Positions 1 through 7,029 of a DNA stretch of 34,482 nucleotides are shown piece by piece. The notes under the pieces were generated by a model, which searched no databases, was not told the origin of the DNA, and worked only from the letters and a program-made list of their open reading frames with translations. Position 1 is the stretch's first letter. Every line of letters begins with the position of its first letter. Source of the stretch: Aneurinibacillus sp. (GTDB lineage Bacteria > Bacillota > UBA5301 > DYFA01); the NCBI GenBank assembly GCA_020725425.1, contig DYFA01000005.1, positions 1 through 34,482 of the forward strand, written 5' to 3'. Position numbers and translations under genes: made by a program.

Positions 1-40
1 ACCGAACCCTTAATTGTTATTCTAATACAAAAAATCAGCT

Positions 41-69
41 TTGTCCACTACTTTTCGCTGTAGTATTAT
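41..69 (+). promoter_or_regulatory. candidate sigma-A promoter
   Basis: TTGTCC at 41-46 and TATTAT at 64-69 are separated by 17 bases in an AT-rich stretch. It lies about 60 bases upstream of the first reading frame and could drive the nitrogenase-like genes. The -35 box matches consensus at four of six positions, so this is a moderate call made by eye. Confidence 0.35.
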
Positions 70-129
70 GTATACTTTGATAAATATTTAAACCTGGACA
101 GAATTTCGGGTTGTTACCGGGAAGTGGCC

Positions 130-627
130 ATGAAACTTGGGATATGCCTGGATGAGGACATCATGCAGCTGCGAATACAGGCTGAGGAAGACGTAAAAAC
201 ATATGGAGCTGTTCTGTATGGCAAGTCATTCATTTACGGGAATACCCCTTTACTGGCCTTTGAGCTTTGCAGCTTCCTCTGCAGCCTGGGAATGATTCCG
301 ACTCTGCTCCAGGCCAGAGACTTATACGTCAATGACCACACCTATATCAGGGAGATCCTGGATATGGGCCATAACCCTCATGTATGTCGTATTGCCAACA
401 TTGCTCCCCTTCAGCAGCTCTATGGTGTTTTACAGCCAGATATCTATATCGGCCATGAAAATCCCGTCACTCTGATGGAGAAAGGGATTGTCCAGGTGGC
501 CATGGACGGGGTGGCAAAAAAGTTGGGCTTTGAAGTTCCTGTACTGGTGCTGAGCACCCTGGCTGACTCAGTCCGGGCCTTTGAGAATATGGTTGGAAAG
601 GAGCGCCGTCACTATGCGGCTTTATAA
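130..627 (+). CDS. nitrogenase component 1-like protein, C-terminal part (5'-truncated)
   Basis: This 165-residue product resembles only the C-terminal third to half of a nitrogenase component 1 subunit (NifD/NifE/BchN family, normally about 400-500 residues). Seen: a Rossmann-like segment starting near residue 25 (GAVLYGKSFIYGN), a GM-IPTLLQARDL stretch, and a PDIYIGHENPV motif near residue 105, typical of the last domain. The frame is open back to position 64 but has no earlier ATG, and the N-terminal cluster-binding domain is absent. I chose ATG 130 because GGGAAG lies five bases upstream; an in-frame GTG at 124 is equally possible. It overlaps the next gene by 14 bases. It is probably a truncated gene remnant. 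A short expressed subunit cannot be excluded because a promoter-like sequence precedes it. Confidence 0.6.
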   Translation: MKLGICLDEDIMQLRIQAEEDVKTYGAVLYGKSFIYGNTPLLAFELCSFLCSLGMIPTLLQARDLYVNDHTYIREILDMGHNPHVCRIANIAPLQQLYGVLQPDIYIGHENPVTLMEKGIVQVAMDGVAKKLGFEVPVLVLSTLADSVRAFENMVGKERRHYAAL

Positions 628-1888
628 ATACCTGCCGCAACCATCGGACAGGATGGGTACCCTGTGGGCGCTGGCCAGCATTAAAGATGCCTGTATCATA
701 GAGTATGGTCCTGCCGGCACCACCCATTACGCGTTGGAAGGACTGATGCAGTTTAATTCCCAGCTGGAAGCGCGGCTTTTTACCACCCACATGGACGAGA
801 ACGACATAATTATGGGGGACACTACCCGCCTGGAGGAAACCATCAGGGAAGTGGACGCCGTGCACAAACCGCCGGTAATATTTGTGTTGGCTTCAACTAT
901 AGCTGCTATCACAGGCACAGATATTGAGCGCATTTGTGATGGGTTACAGAAGGAAATAGGGGCCAGGCTGATCTGCTTTACCGGCGGCGGCTTCCGCGGC
1001 GATTATCCCGTAGGCATCAGGGAAGTGCTCACCACACTTGCCGAAAAACTGGTCAGGGCGCCTGAGGAAAAACTGGAGCATACGTATAACATCATTGGCA
1101 GCAACATTGATTTATACAATTTTGCCGCTGACTGCAAAGAAGTGAAAACCATCATGACGGATTGCTTTGGCCTTAGGCTTAACAGCGTATTCACCGCCGG
1201 CTCATCTGTGAAGCAAATTGAAGGTGCAGCCAGGGCTGGATTCAACTTGGTTTTAAGGGCGGAAGGGAGCGATTGCGCAGAAATTCTTAAACAAAAATTC
1301 GGTATGGACTATTATGTCGGTTGCCCCTATGGCTTCAGGGGGACATTACAGTGGGTGCGAAATGTTGCCAAAGCCTTCTCTCTTAAATCAAACGATATCT
1401 ACCTCTATCAGCAAATGGAAACGGGCAAAAAGTACCTGATGAAAATTAACCAGGTCTTGTTCAATTACAACAACTTAAACGTCGTTTTAGCTGGCACATA
1501 TGACTTTGTGACGGATATTTACCCCTTCCTTACAGAAGAGATTATGATTAATATCGAAAAGGTCATAGTTAACCACAGCCTGCGCGGAAAAGGCTACCGT
1601 CCGTCCACCGGCCCGCTGGAAAAAAAGCTGGTCATCAATCCCGGCGAGGAAGAAAAGGAGGGGATAATCAACTCGGTAGCACCAGAGCTTCTTTTGGGTG
1701 ACGGTGTGTTACTGGAAATGGGAGCCCATGTACCTGCCAGGGTGCAGGTGGCAAACCCTAATCCCCGGCATTATTGCCGCATTTATGATAACACGCCTTT
1801 TATGGGGTTTAACGGGGCTGTTTATCTGATTGAAACCATACTTAATCAGATCCACGCCAACCGTAAAGCTCTGAAAGCCAGATTTTAG
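614..1888 (+). CDS. nitrogenase component 1-like oxidoreductase (atypical, P-cluster Cys missing)
   Basis: A full-length 424-residue member of the nitrogenase component 1 superfamily (NifD/K/E/N, BchN/B, CfbD). The start is ATG 614, with GGAAAGGAG at 595-603, ten bases upstream; the in-frame ATG at 581 has no such site. Seen: the region that is usually HGPxGC reads YGPAGTTHYALEG (residues 31-43), so the usual P-cluster cysteine is Thr36. The segment that usually carries another ligand Cys reads ASTIAAITGTDI (93-104), with no Cys. C27 and C237 (VGCPYGFRGT) remain. The end reads PFMGFNGAVYLIETI, as usual in the family. It is therefore unlikely to be a nitrogen-fixing subunit or to hold a canonical P-cluster. 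No NifH-like reductase gene is in the window; one may lie to the left. Substrate unknown. Confidence 0.8.
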   Translation: MRLYKYLPQPSDRMGTLWALASIKDACIIEYGPAGTTHYALEGLMQFNSQLEARLFTTHMDENDIIMGDTTRLEETIREVDAVHKPPVIFVLASTIAAITGTDIERICDGLQKEIGARLICFTGGGFRGDYPVGIREVLTTLAEKLVRAPEEKLEHTYNIIGSNIDLYNFAADCKEVKTIMTDCFGLRLNSVFTAGSSVKQIEGAARAGFNLVLRAEGSDCAEILKQKFGMDYYVGCPYGFRGTLQWVRNVAKAFSLKSNDIYLYQQMETGKKYLMKINQVLFNYNNLNVVLAGTYDFVTDIYPFLTEEIMINIEKVIVNHSLRGKGYRPSTGPLEKKLVINPGEEEKEGIINSVAPELLLGDGVLLEMGAHVPARVQVANPNPRHYCRIYDNTPFMGFNGAVYLIETILNQIHANRKALKARF

Positions 1889-1902
1889 AAAGGGGCTTTA
1901 AG

Positions 1903-2415
1903 TTGAAGTCATTGGTAGTATACTCCAGCAAAACCGGCAATACCAAAAAAGTGGCGGAAGCGATTTATGAAGTAATGCCTGAAGGTGCAAAAATCTATCC
2001 TGTGGAGGAGGCGCCGCCACCGGACAGTTATGATTTTATAGCGCTCGGCTTTTGGGTGGACAGAGAAAATGCCGATAAAAAAGCGCAAGAATATATGGAC
2101 ACCATCAAAGGCAAAAAAGTAGCGCTGTTTGGCACATTGGGAGCGGAACCGGATTCTTGGCATGGTATCAACAGCATGAATAATGCCAGGAAAACAGTGG
2201 AGAGGGATAACCAAATTGTTGGTGATTTCCTTTGCCAGGGGAAAATTGATCCCAGGCTGACGGAAGCATTAGCAAAACTGCCACCCGATCATCCCCATGC
2301 CTTAACACCGGAGCGGGCCGCCCGTCATGAAAAGGCCAAAAACCACCCAAACGATGAGGATCTGCGTAGCGCGCAGGAATGTTTCAGGGATATAATCAGC
2401 CGTATTTTGCGATAA
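1903..2415 (+). CDS. flavodoxin-like protein
   Basis: A 170-residue protein starting at TTG 1903, with AGAAAGGGG eight bases upstream. The N-terminus VVYSSKTGNTKKVAEAI (residues 4-20) is the flavodoxin FMN phosphate-binding loop (S/T-x-T-G-N-T). A GFWVDRENADKKAQEYM segment near 49-65 and LFGTLGAEPDSWHG near 75-88 match the short flavodoxin-family proteins found in anaerobes, often beside redox enzymes. A helical tail of about 60 residues follows. It lies 14 bases after the nitrogenase-like gene and so is probably cotranscribed; an electron-donor role to that oxidoreductase is inference. A strong stem-loop follows. Confidence 0.8.
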   Translation: MKSLVVYSSKTGNTKKVAEAIYEVMPEGAKIYPVEEAPPPDSYDFIALGFWVDRENADKKAQEYMDTIKGKKVALFGTLGAEPDSWHGINSMNNARKTVERDNQIVGDFLCQGKIDPRLTEALAKLPPDHPHALTPERAARHEKAKNHPNDEDLRSAQECFRDIISRILR

Positions 2416-2422
2416 ATGCCAA

Positions 2423-2450
2423 AGGGGCTGTCTTAAATCGGACAGCCCCT
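2423..2450 (+). terminator. stem-loop downstream of flavodoxin-like gene
   Basis: AGGGGCTGTC (2423-2432) and GACAGCCCCT (2441-2450) form a perfect 10-bp stem with an 8-base loop, eight bases after the flavodoxin stop. No clear T-run follows, so termination is inferred from position and stem strength. Confidence 0.55.
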
Positions 2451-2484
2451 GCCATCAAGCTAACAATAGAAAAGGTGATGCTTT

Positions 2485-3876
2485 TTGCTTGACAAGTATG
2501 CCCGTGATTTAACCCGGGGCAACATGCTGGCCCACATTTTGAATTTTTCCGTCCCTATGTTTATCGGAAACATTTTACAATCGATTAATACCGCTATGGA
2601 CGGGATTTGGGTGGGGAGGTTTCTTGGCCCCGGTGCCCTGGGTGCTGTAGCGGTCACCTTCCCGGTTATATTTTTGCTGGTTTCGCTGGTGATGGGTCTT
2701 GCCATGGCCACAACTGTATTGGTATCACAGTATGCAGGTGCCAAAAACCCAAAAAAAATAATGGAAACAATATATAATTCGTTTATCTTGCTTTCAGTGG
2801 CAGGTTTTCTGATATCAGCAGCAGGCATAATTTTTAACAAGGCCATCTTGCAGATGATGAATGTGCCGCCGGAAATTATTTCTGCAGCCTCCGGCTACCT
2901 GGTAATTCTGCTTGGCGGTCTGATCTTTCTTTTTGGTTACAATGGTATAAGCGCCGTGTTAAAAGGGTTGGGCGATCCCAGAACACCACTTTTGTTTTTG
3001 GCCGTTTCAGTTGCATTTAACATTATCCTGGACCCGTTCCTTATTTTGGGTCTGGGATTTTTCCCGGAGCTTGGACTGTACGGCGCGGCACTGGCCACTG
3101 TCATATCCCAGTTTATAGCCTTTCTGGCGTCATTTGCTTACTTTGCCAAAAATACAATGACAGCCGGCTTACATTTCAGAGATTTAAAATATAGTAAGGA
3201 ACTGATGGTCAGAACACTGAAAATTGGTATTCCCACTGGCGTACAAGCAACTGTAATTGCAATGGCATCAATGTTTTTGGGGTCTATTATAAATTCGTTC
3301 GGAACATTGGCTGTGGCCGCATACGGTATCGCCACCAGCCTGGATAAAATGGCTATCGCCGTAGCTATGTCAATTACAGCCGCTGTTACCACCATAACTG
3401 CCCAAAATATCGGAGCAGGTAATGAGCATAATATAAAAGAAACACTAAAGTGGTCCTGGCTGCTGGTTATTGCTACGGGAACCCTGTTTTCTTCACTTGC
3501 CCTGTTCTTCCCGGAATTGATTCTCGGCATGTTTACCAAAGATCAAAGTATTATTCTGGTCGGCAAACAATATTTACGTATCGCAGCCCTGTCCTACATC
3601 CCGCTGTCTATCGGTTATGTTACAAACGGTGTGCTTAGAGGAGCTGGCGATACCTTCCCCGCCATGCTTTTTACCATGATAACACTTTGGGGTGTCAGGG
3701 TGCCTTTGGCAAAATTATTTGCAGTGCCGATGGGTGTCAGTGGAGTCTGGCTAGCCATTGCTGCCAGTTCCTTTATTGGCATGTTGCTTAGTACGACGTA
3801 TTACGCCACCGGCAGGTGGAAACCAAAGCATCTGACCACCATCCGGGCAGCAGTACATCAGTGGGGAAGGACTTAA
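2485..3876 (+). CDS. MATE family efflux transporter
   Basis: A 463-residue integral membrane protein with about 12 hydrophobic segments in two similar halves, the normal size for multidrug and toxin extrusion (MATE) antiporters. These export cationic compounds using Na+ or H+ gradients. Family signatures seen: FSVPMFIGNILQSINTAMDG near residues 18-37, GLGDPRTPLLF near 160-170, the second-half counterpart IGIPTGVQATVIAM near 249-262, and GVLRGAGDT near 383-391. The start is TTG 2485, with AAAGGTGAT six bases upstream; the nearby ATG at 2478 is out of frame. It has its own spacing behind the stem-loop at 2423-2450. The substrate cannot be told from sequence. Base composition matches the AT-richer left part of the window. 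Confidence 0.92.
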   Translation: MLDKYARDLTRGNMLAHILNFSVPMFIGNILQSINTAMDGIWVGRFLGPGALGAVAVTFPVIFLLVSLVMGLAMATTVLVSQYAGAKNPKKIMETIYNSFILLSVAGFLISAAGIIFNKAILQMMNVPPEIISAASGYLVILLGGLIFLFGYNGISAVLKGLGDPRTPLLFLAVSVAFNIILDPFLILGLGFFPELGLYGAALATVISQFIAFLASFAYFAKNTMTAGLHFRDLKYSKELMVRTLKIGIPTGVQATVIAMASMFLGSIINSFGTLAVAAYGIATSLDKMAIAVAMSITAAVTTITAQNIGAGNEHNIKETLKWSWLLVIATGTLFSSLALFFPELILGMFTKDQSIILVGKQYLRIAALSYIPLSIGYVTNGVLRGAGDTFPAMLFTMITLWGVRVPLAKLFAVPMGVSGVWLAIAASSFIGMLLSTTYYATGRWKPKHLTTIRAAVHQWGRT

Positions 3877-4028
3877 ACTGCACATTTTTCCACACGTTTG
3901 CCAATTAAGGGCTGGCCATAACTGACGCATGAGTTAAGAAAGGCTTGCCTGTTAAGGATTTAGATGGCAAGGCAGAAAAAATTTGTCGCCAAGGGGGCTG
4001 GACATTTCAAAAGAATTATGAGATAATT
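3877..4028. other. intergenic stretch, no gene seen
   Basis: About 150 bases between the MATE gene and the leader of the DruA-like gene. A short inverted pair CTTGCC...GGCAAG flanks a central AT-rich segment. The left end of the transposable element that carries the DruA-like gene is expected here, but I could not pin terminal inverted repeats by eye. Confidence 0.4.
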
Positions 4029-4063
4029 AGTGTGGGAAAGTGTAGATATAGGAGGCCCACACT
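4029..4063 (+). promoter_or_regulatory. inverted repeat enclosing the ribosome binding site of the DruA-like gene
   Basis: AGTGTGGG (4029-4036) and CCCACACT (4056-4063) are perfect 8-bp complements. The 19-base loop carries GGAGG (4051-4055), and the ATG follows immediately at 4064. In mRNA this would close a hairpin directly against the start codon and could hold back translation, a known way for mobile elements to limit expression from read-through. The structure is seen; the role is inferred. Confidence 0.5.
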
Positions 4064-4966
4064 ATGATAAAAACCAAAGACAATCAGACTATCCTTTTAT
4101 TTGGGCGCGAATTTACAGCTTTGGATCTCTGGATAGTGACTGAAACCGTACGAAGGTTTCCCAAACTCAGTCGGACAGAACTGGCAAACACGATCTGTGA
4201 AAATCTCAAATGGGTGGCGCCAAACGGCCGCAACAAGGTTGAATCTTGTATTCAGCTTTTAGATCGACTGAATTCTGAGGGCAAGATAAAACTACCCGAA
4301 AAGCGGAGCCCAGGCAATAGAACGTCCAGGCGAGTCATTCCGACGGCAAAGACAGACGCTCCTGCCGACATCACAGGCAATCTGGCGGATGTGGGATCTG
4401 AATTGAAGCCTGTATTGGACAGATACGAGGTAAGCCTTTGGAACCAATATGTTGAACGCTATCACGCCCTTGGCTACAGGTTGCCTTTTGGCGCGCACCA
4501 GCGTTACTTCATATTATCTGACCGTGGTCAGCCACTTGGCTGCCTTCTGTTTTCTGCGGCCGCCTGGGCACTGGAGGCCCGGGACCATTGGATTGGGTGG
4601 ACAGCAACCGACCGCAGCAAGAGGCTGCACTTGGTTGTCAACAACACCCGTTTTCTCATCTTCCCGTGGGTTCATGTAAAAAATCTGGCCAGCAAAGCTT
4701 TATCCTTAGCGGCAAAGCGTATCGGTTACGACTGGCATGACCGTTATGGCTACAGCCCGGTGTTGCTGGAAACCTTTGTGGACCCGGAAAAATACCGGGG
4801 CACCTGTTACAAGGCAGCGAACTGGGTAATGTTGGGATGGACAGCGGGAAGGGGCCGGATGGACCGGTACAAACAATATCCATCTACCCCCAAACAAATC
4901 TATGTGTATCCCCTGCATCGTGATTTCCGGGCAATACTGCGTGGAGAAAGCGGGGGTGGCCAATGA
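4064..4966 (+). CDS. DruA-like DUF4338 domain protein
   Basis: This 300-residue protein matches the DUF4338 family whose best-known member is DruA of the Druantia anti-phage system. Seen: an N-terminal helical region (about 1-90) with TVRRFPKLSRTELANTICE, which looks like a helix-turn-helix-type segment. The DUF4338 core then runs from about 120 to 290 with YHALGYRLPFGAHQRYFI, GCLLFSAAAWALEARDHWIGW, LVVNNTRFLIFPWVHVKNLASKAL and YRGTCYKAANW. GGAGG lies eight bases before the ATG. No druB-druE genes are present, so this is not a complete Druantia locus. It is followed by transposase remains, and the reading frames overlap as ATGA. It is best read as an orphan DUF4338 gene carried by a transposable element; DUF4338 genes beside transposases are common. 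Activity unknown. Confidence 0.75.
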   Translation: MIKTKDNQTILLFGREFTALDLWIVTETVRRFPKLSRTELANTICENLKWVAPNGRNKVESCIQLLDRLNSEGKIKLPEKRSPGNRTSRRVIPTAKTDAPADITGNLADVGSELKPVLDRYEVSLWNQYVERYHALGYRLPFGAHQRYFILSDRGQPLGCLLFSAAAWALEARDHWIGWTATDRSKRLHLVVNNTRFLIFPWVHVKNLASKALSLAAKRIGYDWHDRYGYSPVLLETFVDPEKYRGTCYKAANWVMLGWTAGRGRMDRYKQYPSTPKQIYVYPLHRDFRAILRGESGGGQ

Positions 4967-5461
4967 GCGAGCGGAGAAAGCAGCAACCGCAAAAGTAGCC
5001 ATAAAACAACGGAGGGAGAGCAGGAAGCACTACAGGCTGCCACCGAAGAGAAACTCAAAGTTGCTTATCAATTGCTGCCGGAGCTTTTAGAAAAATTATC
5101 CCACATTCCTGACCCCCGGGATCAAAATAAATTAAACACCAGATGTCAGTGATGATGCTCTATGGTATCCTCTTGTTTGAGATACTCTATGCCGCCTGTT
5201 GGAGGGGATGGATGTGGACCGGATTGAAAGCTGTTACTTAGATTTGTTGAGGCACTTAATACGCAGAAAGAAGTTTAGGCATCTTCTGCATAAGAACAGG
5301 TGCCTTGTAGCCATCGACGGCACACAAAAATATGTTATGAAGGAATGTTGGGACGAACGCTATCTTTTCCGCAAGGTCCAGGGCAAAGACGGGGAATGGC
5401 AGTATTACGCTTACGTGTTGGAAGCGGTCCTGGTGTTTGCCAATGGCATGGTGTTGCCGCT
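4963..5461 (+). pseudogene. decayed DDE-type transposase following the DruA-like gene
   Basis: The pieces only make sense when joined across frames. ATG 4963 overlaps the DruA-like stop (ATGA) but stops after 11 codons. Another frame then reads QLLPELLEKLSHIPDPRD and ends at a TGA near 5150. A third gives VMMLYGILLFEILYA. A fourth, from about 5190, gives RLLEGMDVDRIESCYLDLL, KKFRHLLHKNRCLVAIDGTQ (the first catalytic Asp region, AIDGTQ) and YYAYVLEAVLVFANGMV before breaking off at about 5461. The jump from FEILYA to RLLEGMD skips roughly 35-40 codons usually found in this transposase type. So there are at least two frameshifts, one internal deletion and a lost C-terminus. It is dead as a transposase. 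The exact IS family is not assigned. Confidence 0.75.
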
Positions 5462-5535
5462 GCCTCCTTTACAGAGAGCTTGCCTTCTAAGCTGTCCTGG
5501 ATCACAGTATACTTCTTAATCTCTTCTTGTGACAT
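5461..5535 (-). pseudogene. N-terminal stub of a second transposase
   Basis: On the minus strand, ATG 5535 begins MSQEEIKKYTVIQDSLEGK followed by LSVKEAA. This is the typical N-terminal helix-turn-helix opening of an IS1202/ISNCY-type transposase. After about 25 codons the match ends at the junction with the plus-strand transposase remnant. An in-frame ATG at 5562 would add nine residues. It looks like the terminus of an element that inserted into, and was later deleted with, the first transposon. Confidence 0.6.
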
Positions 5536-5603
5536 TAGCACCTTGCCTCTCATAGGTGACATTATATCACGATAATTAACAAGGTGACATTATCACACGA
5601 TAA
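5529..5603 (+). repeat. direct repeats at the end of the second insertion element
   Basis: GGTGACATTAT followed by ATCACGATAA (5555-5575) is repeated at 5583-5603 with two or three changes. A shorter copy of GTGACATTA sits at 5529, giving a period of 27-28 bases. Such tandem sites next to a transposase N-terminus are probably transposase-binding sites at an IS end. Confidence 0.6.
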
Positions 5604-5625
5604 ACACAGCAGCTGGCACTTCCAG

Positions 5626-5654
5626 TTGACATCGCCTGACGGATGTTGTATAAT
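5626..5654 (+). promoter_or_regulatory. consensus sigma-A promoter for the tRNA pair
   Basis: TTGACA (5626-5631) and TATAAT (5649-5654) are separated by exactly 17 bases, a perfect match to the vegetative promoter consensus. The first tRNA starts 28 bases after the -10 box. Confidence 0.85.
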
Positions 5655-5682
5655 CAAAAAGCTGAATTAAGGGAAGTTTCCC

Positions 5683-5756
5683 GCGGGTGTAGCTCAATGG
5701 CAGAGCTCCAGCTTCCCAAGCTGGCTACGTGGGTTCGATTCCCATCACCCGCTCCA
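5683..5756 (+). tRNA. tRNA-Gly (CCC)
   Basis: The acceptor arms GCGGGTG and CACCCGC pair over 7 bp. The anticodon stem CCAGC/GCTGG holds the loop TTCCCAA, giving anticodon CCC for GGG codons. The T arm GTGGGTTCGATTCCCAT is regular. CCA is encoded. It is cotranscribed with the next tRNA, 34 bases downstream. Confidence 0.93.
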
Positions 5757-5790
5757 GTTAAAAAACTCAATAGATTAAATATATTAACGA

Positions 5791-5866
<76 letters not shown>

Positions 5867-5874
5867 GCATTTAA

Positions 5875-5908
5875 AGGCTGTCCCAAAGTATGGGGCAGCC
5901 TCTTTCTT
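5875..5908 (+). terminator. rho-independent terminator of the tRNA pair
   Basis: AGGCTGTCCC (5875-5884) pairs with GGGGCAGCCT (5892-5901) around a 7-base loop, including one G-T pair. The pyrimidine tract TCTTTCTT follows. Confidence 0.75.
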
Positions 5909-5979
5909 GTGAACAGGGAGAAGGGTCGAGCCTGCAGCCGGCGAATGAAAAGGCGGGTTCCACCGGGGAGGTTTGGGTC

Positions 5980-6840
5980 GTGGACCTGTCGGTCATCATA
6001 GTCAGCTACAACACCAGGGAGCTCCTGAAGGAGTGCCTGGAATCCATACACGCCGCGGAACCGCAGGTCGAATACGAGGTGATCGTGGTCGACAACAACT
6101 CGTCCGACGGATCCCCAGACATGGTCCGAAGTCGCTTCCCCGAGGTAGTAGTGCAGGCCAACCCGGAGAACCTCGGGTTCAGCGCCGCCTGTAACCAGGG
6201 AATCAGGCTCTCCACGGGCCGCTACGTGCTGTTGCTGAACAGCGACACGGTGGTCCTGCCGGGCTGTTTCGACCGCCTGGTACAATTTGCGGACTCCCAT
6301 CCAAACGCCGGGGTGGTCGGCTGTTCCCATCTCAGCCCTTCAGGAAAGATGGTGACGTGCTTCGCTTACGGGTTCCTCTTCTCCCGGCCGGCCACCTCTC
6401 GTAAGGTGAAGGCTTTACGTAATGGGTGGGTTTCCGGGGCGTGCATGCTCTTGCGGCGGCGCGCCTGCGAAGAGGTCGGCGGGCTGGACGAGGACTTCTT
6501 CTTCGGGTCCGAGGACCTCGAACTCTGCTGGCGCATCCTCAAGAAGGGGTGGAAAGTGTACTACACCCCGGACGCCCAGATCATCCACTACGGCGCCATG
6601 AGCAGTGGACGAGGGTTCAACCCCCGCACCTACTATGAGGCGAAGCGCGGCAGTGGGTTGCTGATGAAGAAGCACGGTACTGCCGTCCACCGCCTGGTCT
6701 GGTCGTTGCTTATCTGGCTGCAGCTTATCCCGGATCTGGTTGCAGCAGTTTCAACCGGGCAAACTGAGCGGATTACGGTTTGCCTGAAGGTGTTCAGGAT
6801 GTCCCTCCTCCACGACTTCCGGCCACCGGCATCCGGATGA
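5980..6840 (+). CDS. family 2 glycosyltransferase
   Basis: A 286-residue GT2-fold enzyme that would transfer a sugar from a nucleotide donor, probably to a cell-surface polysaccharide. Seen: N-terminal DLSVIIVSYNTRELLKECL; VVDNNSSDGSPDMV, the nucleotide-binding segment; LLLNSDTVVLPGC, an NSD-type metal-binding motif; GWVSGACMLLRRR; and FFGSEDLELCWRILKKGW, with the ED of the catalytic-base region. This matches rhamnosyltransferase-like (WbbL-type) GT2 proteins. A hydrophobic stretch near the C-terminus (LIWLQLIPDLVAAV) may touch the membrane. The start is GTG 5980, with GGGGAGG eight bases upstream. The in-frame ATG at 5890 lies inside the preceding terminator and is unlikely. It is GC-rich like the rest of the right side. 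No other polysaccharide genes are adjacent, so the acceptor is unknown. Confidence 0.9.
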   Translation: MDLSVIIVSYNTRELLKECLESIHAAEPQVEYEVIVVDNNSSDGSPDMVRSRFPEVVVQANPENLGFSAACNQGIRLSTGRYVLLLNSDTVVLPGCFDRLVQFADSHPNAGVVGCSHLSPSGKMVTCFAYGFLFSRPATSRKVKALRNGWVSGACMLLRRRACEEVGGLDEDFFFGSEDLELCWRILKKGWKVYYTPDAQIIHYGAMSSGRGFNPRTYYEAKRGSGLLMKKHGTAVHRLVWSLLIWLQLIPDLVAAVSTGQTERITVCLKVFRMSLLHDFRPPASG

Positions 6841-6859
6841 TGCTCCGGCCGCAAGACAA

Positions 6860-6892
6860 AAGCCCCGAACCGCCTCCGGCTCGGGGCCTTTA
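6860..6892. terminator. bidirectional terminator between glycosyltransferase and tRNA-Thr
   Basis: AGCCCCGA and TCGGGGCC form a stem around GCCTCCGG-containing loop sequence. A T-containing tract follows on the plus strand (CTTTACTT), and TTTTGTC follows on the minus strand. It serves the convergent glycosyltransferase gene and tRNA-Thr. Confidence 0.7.
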
Positions 6893-6900
6893 CTTCTCTT

Positions 6901-6976
6901 TGGAGCTGGCGATGGGACTCGAACCCGTAACCTGCCGCTTACAAGGCGGCTGCTCTGCCAGTTGAGCTACGCCAGC
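6901..6976 (-). tRNA. tRNA-Thr (TGT)
   Basis: Read on the minus strand, the acceptor arms GCTGGCG and CGCCAGC pair. The anticodon stem GCCGC/GCGGC carries the loop CTTGTAA, giving anticodon TGT for ACA codons. The T arm is regular and CCA is encoded. Confidence 0.94.
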
Positions 6977-7029
6977 CGACTGCCTTCCGGGCGAAGTAAG
7001 TATAACACTCTCCGGAAGAAAGCGTCAAC

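Noticed and set aside
5890-5979. Longer glycosyltransferase start at ATG 5890
   Set aside because: The ATG lies in the terminator loop and stem, whereas GTG 5980 has a strong ribosome binding site and begins at the conserved strand.
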